A stretch of 6,227 nt of DNA from Thermoplasmatota archaeon (GTDB taxonomy: Archaea > Thermoplasmatota > E2 > DHVEG-1): assembly GCA_030615845.1 (NCBI GenBank), contig JAUWYM010000052.1, positions 1 to 6,227 on the forward strand, written 5' to 3'. The notes below the pieces were generated by a model. It was not told the origin of the DNA. It ran no database searches and saw nothing but the letters and a program-made list of their open reading frames with translations. Position 1 is the first letter of the stretch. Every line of letters begins with the position of its first letter. This document shows positions 1-4,684 of the stretch, one piece after another. Position numbers and translations under genes: made by a program.

Positions 1-7
1 ATTATTA

Positions 8-17
8 TTTATATAAG
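8..17 (+). promoter_or_regulatory. archaeal TATA box of the PEPCK gene
   Basis: The sequence TTTATATAAG matches an archaeal TATA box. Archaeal transcription usually starts about 25 bases downstream of the box centre, which would be near position 37-40. This would place the TTG at 35 at or before the transcript start and leaves a leader of roughly 16-20 bases before the ATG at 56. No BRE can be judged because only seven bases lie upstream in the window. Confidence 0.55.
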
Positions 18-55
18 GGCTGACTATTACGGGGTTGGTTTTGGCTGTGAGCATT

Positions 56-1969
56 ATGTCAAAGATGTTTTTCATAGAACCAAACGTGAGCGTATTACAA
101 GAAAATGTAGTTCATAATCCTAATGATGATTTTTTTATAGAATCTTTAAAACCATATTATGTGTATACAAAAGATGGGCAGTATCTTTTCGGATCAACAC
201 AACCTGGACGACGACCAGATAGAGCATTTTATATGATTCCCAAGAACTATAAACTTGGCAAAAAACAAAAAAAATTTGATACAAAAATTGGAAAAAAAAT
301 CTATGAAGTTTCCATGAAATACCTAATGGATGAGAACCCAAGGCTCATTGTTCAGGAAGGAATTCAAGGAGAATCGGGGTATGAGGTTAGACTACGCATC
401 ACATTTAGCATAAAAAATCTTCACAATGCATATATAGCGTGGATGGGAAAACTAATGGTTTTTCCACCAAAAGAAGATATGCATATTGATTGTTGGAACT
501 ATGTAATACAAGAAAAACTTCCCGATAAATATGTTCGGGAGATTCAGGATGCTTGGCCGGAGTATGATCCCAATGTCCCTATAACACTTTATGATCTCAC
601 TGAGATGGATAAAAACATTAGACGTGTTCTTAGTCTTGGTGTTGATTATTTCGGTGGTGCTTTTAAAAAACCTAATCTTACAATGGTCTGGAATAAAGCT
701 GAAGCAGATGGACTCATTACCTACCATGCTGGTTGTACTTCTGATCGTGTTCTAAAAGGACTAAGTGGTACAGGGAAGACTACCCTGACGGTAGGGCCAA
801 GATTGGAACAGGATGACGCATGTCTAGGTAAACCAATCCATAACGATGGCACAATCACTGAGGTGAAGTTGATTGGTCTTGAGGCAGCTAGTTTTGCAAA
901 ATCTGAAGGATTGACACGATTTAGTCCTGAGTACCCTGGGCTTATGAAATCCCGTGAGATGGAAAAAGATGGAAGAAGACCAGTTGTTCTAGCAATGAAC
1001 ATCGACTGTGAGGGAGTAGAATATAAGTTAAAAGAGATAAACGGCTTCAAAGTAAAAGTTCCACAGAAAATACCTGGAGAGTTGATAGGTTCTTTGCAAT
1101 GTACAAAATATGAGAAAAGTGGAACAACCAATGGTAGATTCATCTTCTTATTTAGTGAATTAAATCCTGATTGGGGAAGCGGTAGAGAGAAATACTTGAA
1201 ATCCGAGGCTCTGAGTTATAAAAAATATGATATCCTAGAGCCCATTTTTAGGGTTGTTGACTCGGTGATGGCTGTCGCCCTTGATAGCGCTTGTGAAAGT
1301 ATTATCACGTCGGCAATTTCTGCACAAAAACCTGGAACACGAGTCCGTTCGTATGCTGCAACAGATTTTATGGCAAGAGAGCAGTCACATCAGGCATTAT
1401 TGAAGCGTAAGATGTATATCGATATGGGTTTAGATGTTGATGGAGAACTCGTGTTTTTCATTAATAACGCTGGATTTGTTGGAGAATACGATTTAGATGG
1501 AAAACAGATTAAAAAATTAGATGAGAATGGAAAGCCTATACCAAAGAAAGATAAGGAAACTGGTGAGATACTGCGAAATGAACTTGGTGAGATCAAATAT
1601 GTTGGTCATGGTGAAGGAATCAAGGTAGCTGACTCGAAACGGTTGATATATCTTGTTGAACATAGAAAGATTGAAAACTGGATAAAACACCCTGTATTTG
1701 GTTATCTCATACCTGATCCAAGGGAGCTTGAAGAAAAACATGACATGAAAGATTTTGGGAAACGGTTTAATCCATTAAACTACTACACGCCAAAGCAATA
1801 CCTTGAATTTATCGAGAGAAACATACGGGAACGTACAGAGTTTTTACAGGATTTATTCAAAGGGCAAGTGGGTGAAGAAAAATTGAAGGACATTATCAAC
1901 ACCTGGAAAAACTGTAAACTGCCAACAGAAAAAGAGATCAAAAAGTTTTACGAGGAACATTACAAATAA
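56..1969 (+). CDS. pckA: phosphoenolpyruvate carboxykinase (ATP), long divergent archaeal form
   Basis: This is a cytoplasmic enzyme of the ATP-type PEP carboxykinase family, which interconverts oxaloacetate + ATP with PEP + CO2 + ADP at the entry to gluconeogenesis. The protein is 637 residues from the ATG at 56. Visible motifs, with by-eye counterparts in E. coli PckA, are: GRRPDR at 51-56 (substrate-binding Arg loop, GRSPKD); YFGGAFKKP at 198-206 (metal/substrate lysines K204/K205); H224 (metal-binding His); the P-loop GLSGTGKTTL at 235-244; an Asp pair D253-D254 (kinase-2 motif); and R361 in NGRFIFLF (the NTR arginine). Bacterial members are about 530-540 residues. The extra length includes a charged insertion at 478-515 and a C-terminal tail. 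The stretch that carries GITEPTPTFSACFG in E. coli is not recognisable. A TTG at 35 would add seven residues, but the TATA box at 8-17 favours the ATG at 56; M4 (position 65) is another option. The family call is firm, and the reaction and nucleotide preference are inferred. Confidence 0.9.
   Translation: MSKMFFIEPNVSVLQENVVHNPNDDFFIESLKPYYVYTKDGQYLFGSTQPGRRPDRAFYMIPKNYKLGKKQKKFDTKIGKKIYEVSMKYLMDENPRLIVQEGIQGESGYEVRLRITFSIKNLHNAYIAWMGKLMVFPPKEDMHIDCWNYVIQEKLPDKYVREIQDAWPEYDPNVPITLYDLTEMDKNIRRVLSLGVDYFGGAFKKPNLTMVWNKAEADGLITYHAGCTSDRVLKGLSGTGKTTLTVGPRLEQDDACLGKPIHNDGTITEVKLIGLEAASFAKSEGLTRFSPEYPGLMKSREMEKDGRRPVVLAMNIDCEGVEYKLKEINGFKVKVPQKIPGELIGSLQCTKYEKSGTTNGRFIFLFSELNPDWGSGREKYLKSEALSYKKYDILEPIFRVVDSVMAVALDSACESIITSAISAQKPGTRVRSYAATDFMAREQSHQALLKRKMYIDMGLDVDGELVFFINNAGFVGEYDLDGKQIKKLDENGKPIPKKDKETGEILRNELGEIKYVGHGEGIKVADSKRLIYLVEHRKIENWIKHPVFGYLIPDPRELEEKHDMKDFGKRFNPLNYYTPKQYLEFIERNIRERTEFLQDLFKGQVGEEKLKDIINTWKNCKLPTEKEIKKFYEEHYK
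1487..1600 (+). repeat. tandem D-x-x-G-[KE]-x-I repeats inside the PEPCK
   Basis: Residues 478-515 of the PEPCK contain four imperfect copies of a short charged unit: DLDGKQI, DENGKPI, KETGEI and NELGEI. Their glycines are at 482, 492, 503 and 511. The stretch lies between NNAGFVG (counterpart of the E. coli NTGW region) and HGEGIKVADSKR (counterpart of GKRISIKDTR), which are nearly adjacent in E. coli PckA. The pattern suggests successive beta-hairpins with G-containing turns, forming a surface arm. The repeat is seen directly; the structure and role are inferred. Confidence 0.6.
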
Positions 1970-1980
1970 TCAGTAGGTGT

Positions 1981-1994
1981 AGAATGTACATTCT
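1981..1994. repeat. 14-bp perfect palindrome after the PEPCK stop codon
   Basis: AGAATGTACATTCT is its own reverse complement and begins 12 bases after the PEPCK stop codon. It has no loop and no following T-run, so it does not look like an intrinsic terminator. It sits at the boundary between the PEPCK gene and the truncated PKD remnant. A dimeric-protein site is possible, but a palindrome of this size is not rare by chance in a window this long. Confidence 0.35.
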
Positions 1995-2521
1995 GTGTGG
2001 ATATTCCAGAAGATCTCGGGAGATGAAATTTTTGTTCTTTTTGACTGGGGTGACGAGACAGATTCAGGCTGGCTTGGACCATATGCTCCAGGAGAGACGA
2101 CATGCGCGTCACATTCTTGGAATGAACCAGGAGTTTATGAAGTACGAGCTAAATTCAAAAATGAATTTGGTGAAAGTTCGTGGTCTGAACCGTTTGTAAT
2201 CACAATTATTGCGTCAGAGCTTGAAATACGGCAGATTGATGGAGGACTTGGGATACATGCAGTCCTTTATAATCCTGGAAATGTTACTGTATCAAATATA
2301 GAATGGCGTATTCGATGGATGGGGCGAATTGGTCCGCCTGGAGGCTGGTGGCGTGAAGGCAGGATAGATGAGATACCACCAGGTTCTGAAGAAGATATTT
2401 CCTCTGGCGTCTTCGTAGGACTAGGCAAGATATCTATAAAGTTGAGGTACGTGCAACAGGTATTGAAAAAATTGAGGAGAATACAGAGGGGTTTGTACTC
2501 TTTATCTTCGTTTTCATATGA
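1983..2521 (+). pseudogene. 3' remnant of a PKD/CARDB-domain surface protein, truncated and frameshifted
   Basis: From the in-frame stop at 1980-1982, the frame runs N-V-H-S-V-W and quickly enters a PKD-like domain: GDEIFVLFDWGDETDSGW, then GPYAPGE, then HSWNEPGVYEVRAKFKNEFG. A CARDB-like beta domain follows (LEIRQIDGGLGIHAVLYNPG, later IPPGSEEDISSG). Such domain pairs usually form the C-terminal part of large exported archaeal proteins. Here there is no signal peptide, no ribosome binding site and no N-terminal part, and the only candidate start is a GTG at 1995. Near 2439-2442 the reading frame is broken. The original frame continues as an unrelated basic sequence to 2564. The frame starting at 2441 gives VEVRATGIEKIEENTEGFVL and ends FIFVFI with TGA at 2519-2521, a natural end for this domain type. 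Loss of one base (aaGTT for aaGGTT) explains it. A sequencing error could account for the frameshift but not for the missing 5' part. Binding or structural roles of the ancestor are unknown. Confidence 0.7.
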
Positions 2522-2564
2522 TAATAACGTCTGCCAGTCATGTATCCAGCATATCTTCCGATAG

Positions 2565-2590
2565 TTTTTATTACACAAAGAATATTTTTT
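2565..2590 (+). terminator. possible T-rich terminator region
   Basis: Two T-tracts, five T at 2565-2569 and six T at 2585-2590, follow the end of the PKD remnant. Archaeal RNA polymerase often terminates at such tracts without a hairpin. The region is AT-rich overall, so the call is weak. Confidence 0.25.
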
Positions 2591-2597
2591 ATAAACA

Positions 2598-2607
2598 TTT
2601 ATATATG
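2598..2607 (+). promoter_or_regulatory. TATA box of the C25 peptidase gene
   Basis: TTTATATATG is a good archaeal TATA-box match whose centre lies about 43 bases before the ATG at 2645. It predicts a transcript start near 2626-2630 and a leader of about 15-19 bases holding the ribosome binding site. A second AT-rich element (TTTTATAAA, 2587-2595) lies just upstream and could act as an alternative. Confidence 0.6.
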
Positions 2608-2633
2608 TTGAAATGTTATATTATGTTAGTAAA

Positions 2634-2638
2634 GGGGA
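2634..2638 (+). promoter_or_regulatory. ribosome binding site of the C25 peptidase gene
   Basis: GGGGA lies seven bases before the ATG at 2645, partly matching the archaeal Shine-Dalgarno consensus GGAGGTGAT. It supports this start, which is also the one that gives a complete signal peptide. Confidence 0.5.
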
Positions 2639-2644
2639 TAAAAA

Positions 2645-4585
2645 ATGAAGAGAATTCTTGCTGTTGTTGCAGTTGGTATATTAATTATAAGCAGTTTTGG
2701 AGCAATTGCGATATCAAATCGTAATGAACTTGTTGAAGAAAAAGAAATTGTGTTCTCGTCAGAACCAACAATAATAGATCATGAAAGCTCTTGTTCAATA
2801 ATACTACCGGAAGCTGACACGTATCTAAAAAACCCTGGTCAACCTGTTCTTCCTGTAATCATAAAAACGTATACCTTTCCAATTGGAACAGTTATCTCTC
2901 AAGTAACCTGTCAGCCAATCAATATTCAAGAGGAAACAATTGAAAAAGAAATCACTTATGCAGCAAAACCAGTAATTCGATCGTCCTCTATCAAAATACC
3001 TGCAAAAAGTGTTAGAGACGATACAGTCTATAATAGCGATGCTTTTTACCCAGACACCTGGTATGACTACAACATAGGAGTTGGTCTTGATGGCAAAGAA
3101 CACGTTACATATGTAACAATCCAGTTGTATCCAGTACGATACTCTCCTCGAAATCAGGTTATAAAGTATGCAAACAATGTTGATATAACAGTACAGTATA
3201 ATTCTCCTACTAATCCAATTGTCTTTCCAGATGAATTTGACTTGATGGTTATTGCTCCTCGATTGTTTTCTGGAAAGCTACAGCGGTTGGTAGATCATAA
3301 AGAAGACATGGGAGTTAGAACCAAGCTCATTACAACTCAGGAAATTTACCGTACATATGAAGGACGAGATAGACAAGAAAAAATAAAATATTGTATCAAA
3401 GAAGCTTTTGAAGAATGGGGTATTGATTATGTACTTCTATTTGGAGGTATGAAAGGACAACGATTTTGGTCATGGCATGTTCCTGCTCAATACTCACACT
3501 TAGATGATGCATCACAGTTTGAAGATAAATACCTTAGCGACCTCTATTATGCCGATTTCTACAAGTATGATAATGCAACTGGCTATACATTCGATGATTG
3601 GGATTCAAACGACAATGGCATATGTGCTGAGTGGAATAGTGGTAACAAGGATGTCCTTGATATGTTCCCTGATGTATGTATCGGTCGATTGCCCTGCCGA
3701 TATCGCTTTGAAGTAGACAGAATTATCGATCGGATAATTACCTATGAAACAACATGTAGTAGCGGGGATTGGTTTAATACAATGGTTGGTATTGGCGGAG
3801 ATTCTTTTGATGATATCAGCTGGCCTACATCCACAGATTACATCGAAGGTCAGGAGACTACAGCACTTGCATTAAGCTTTATGGATGGTTTTGAAGGCAC
3901 CCGTATTTGGGTAGAAGGCGGTGATGTTCAACTTTCTACTGAAAACATTTTAAATGAGCTCAATAAGGGTCAAGGCTTTGTCTATTTCGCAGGTCATGGA
4001 AACCCTATGACGTGGTCAACTCACCCTCATGGAGATTTTAGTACATGGCTAGATTTTAGTAAAAAAAGCATCGAAGAACTTCAAAACGGTGACAAACTCT
4101 CTGTTCTAATCGTCGGTGGATGCCATAACAGTCAGTTTGATGTCTCAATTTTTAAAATTATAAGTCAAAGGGCTCGTATGTGGGGAGAGGCAACTACAGA
4201 ATGTTGGGGATGGCTATTTGCAAGTTTACCTGATGGTGGCTGTATTGCTTCTATTGGTAGTAGTGGTCTTGGCTATGGAACCATTGGCGACGGTCCAGAT
4301 CCTCCAGATGAAAAACCAGATAGTGTTCCTGATGGAATTCCTGATTGCATTCAATATCTAGGTGGATGGATTGAATCACATTTCTATGAAGTCTACAATC
4401 ATCAAGAAGTAGATATTCTTGGGGAGACACATAGTCAGACACTTACTGATTATCTCAACCAATTTCCAATAGATTGGGACATGAACTGGGAGGATCATGA
4501 GCAGTCAGGGACACTTGTGGACTGTAAAACGGTGCAAGAATGGGTACTTTTTGGTGACCCCAGCCTTAAAATTGGTGGATATTAG
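2645..4585 (+). CDS. secreted peptidase family C25 (gingipain-like) cysteine protease
   Basis: This is an exported caspase-fold endopeptidase, probably cleaving protein outside the cell. The 646-residue protein starts with a Sec-type signal peptide (MKR, a hydrophobic core to about residue 18, then AIA at 20-22 as the likely cleavage site). Residues about 25-195 resemble the C25 propeptide, including NPGQPVLPV and a following TFPIGT. The catalytic region runs from about 199 (DLMVIAP) to the end. The expected dyad is present: H451 in FAGHGNP and C493 in VGGCHNSQFD. DLYYADF (299-305) and an acidic loop D320-SNDNG-E329 resemble the calcium-bearing segment of this family, and the C-terminus GDPSLKIGGY carries the conserved GDPSL ending. 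Substrate specificity (Arg or Lys for gingipains) cannot be read from the sequence. There is no C-terminal membrane helix, sorting domain or PKD domain, so a freely released enzyme is likely. A proline/aspartate-rich loop at 551-568 is an unusual detail. The gene has its own promoter and stands alone. Confidence 0.9.
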   Translation: MKRILAVVAVGILIISSFGAIAISNRNELVEEKEIVFSSEPTIIDHESSCSIILPEADTYLKNPGQPVLPVIIKTYTFPIGTVISQVTCQPINIQEETIEKEITYAAKPVIRSSSIKIPAKSVRDDTVYNSDAFYPDTWYDYNIGVGLDGKEHVTYVTIQLYPVRYSPRNQVIKYANNVDITVQYNSPTNPIVFPDEFDLMVIAPRLFSGKLQRLVDHKEDMGVRTKLITTQEIYRTYEGRDRQEKIKYCIKEAFEEWGIDYVLLFGGMKGQRFWSWHVPAQYSHLDDASQFEDKYLSDLYYADFYKYDNATGYTFDDWDSNDNGICAEWNSGNKDVLDMFPDVCIGRLPCRYRFEVDRIIDRIITYETTCSSGDWFNTMVGIGGDSFDDISWPTSTDYIEGQETTALALSFMDGFEGTRIWVEGGDVQLSTENILNELNKGQGFVYFAGHGNPMTWSTHPHGDFSTWLDFSKKSIEELQNGDKLSVLIVGGCHNSQFDVSIFKIISQRARMWGEATTECWGWLFASLPDGGCIASIGSSGLGYGTIGDGPDPPDEKPDSVPDGIPDCIQYLGGWIESHFYEVYNHQEVDILGETHSQTLTDYLNQFPIDWDMNWEDHEQSGTLVDCKTVQEWVLFGDPSLKIGGY

Positions 4586-4631
4586 CATTGTCTTAATTTA
4601 CTAGTACAAAAATTTGAAAACCCTTGAAAAA

Positions 4632-4640
4632 CTTATAAGT
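4632..4640 (+). promoter_or_regulatory. TATA box of the C10 peptidase gene
   Basis: CTTATAAGT is a TATA-box-like element centred about 49 bases before the ATG at 4685. It predicts transcription from about 4661 and a leader of roughly 24 bases, and suggests the gene can be transcribed separately from the C25 gene. A later AT run (ATATATAT, 4659-4666) is too close to the start codon to be the main box. Confidence 0.5.
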
Positions 4641-4668
4641 AAATTTAAGTTCTCATGAAATATATATT

Positions 4669-4673
4669 GGAGA
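4669..4673 (+). promoter_or_regulatory. ribosome binding site of the C10 peptidase gene
   Basis: GGAGA matches the core of the archaeal Shine-Dalgarno sequence and lies 11 bases before the ATG at 4685. The spacing is somewhat long but acceptable, and no in-frame start closer to it gives a better signal peptide. Confidence 0.45.
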
Positions 4674-4684
4674 CGTTAGATAAA

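Larger units (their letters stand above)
4586..4684. other. intergenic region between the two peptidase genes
   Basis: These 99 AT-rich bases hold the promoter and ribosome binding site of the downstream C10 peptidase. I see no convincing terminator (no T-run longer than three), no hairpin and no small gene here. Some read-through from the C25 gene is therefore possible. Confidence 0.5.

Noticed and set aside
35..55. TTG start that would lengthen PEPCK by seven residues
   Set aside because: The TATA box at 8-17 predicts a transcript start at about 37-40, at or after this codon. The ATG at 56 gives a normal short leader.
721..1143. A 140-residue antisense open frame inside PEPCK
   Set aside because: It lies opposite the P-loop region of a well-supported gene, has no recognisable motif and no promoter or ribosome binding site.
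1984..2199. A 71-residue + strand open frame beginning with ATG
   Set aside because: It overlaps the PKD remnant in another frame, is a basic low-information sequence, and the clear PKD motifs are in the 1983 frame.
2442..2564. Tail of the open frame after the frameshift as genuine protein
   Set aside because: The sequence becomes basic and serine-rich with no domain pattern, while the alternative frame from 2441 continues the beta-strand pattern and ends naturally at 2519-2521.
2267..2578. Antisense open frame opposite the PKD remnant
   Set aside because: It mirrors the PKD/CARDB coding sequence and has no motif or start signals of its own.
2518..2724. Small + strand open frame spanning the C25 promoter
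   Set aside because: It covers the TATA box and ribosome binding site, overlaps the peptidase signal peptide in another frame, and has no coding character of its own.
4659..4666. ATATATAT as the main TATA box of the C10 gene
   Set aside because: It is only about 20 bases before the start codon, which would place the transcript start at or beyond the ATG. The element at 4632-4640 has the proper distance.
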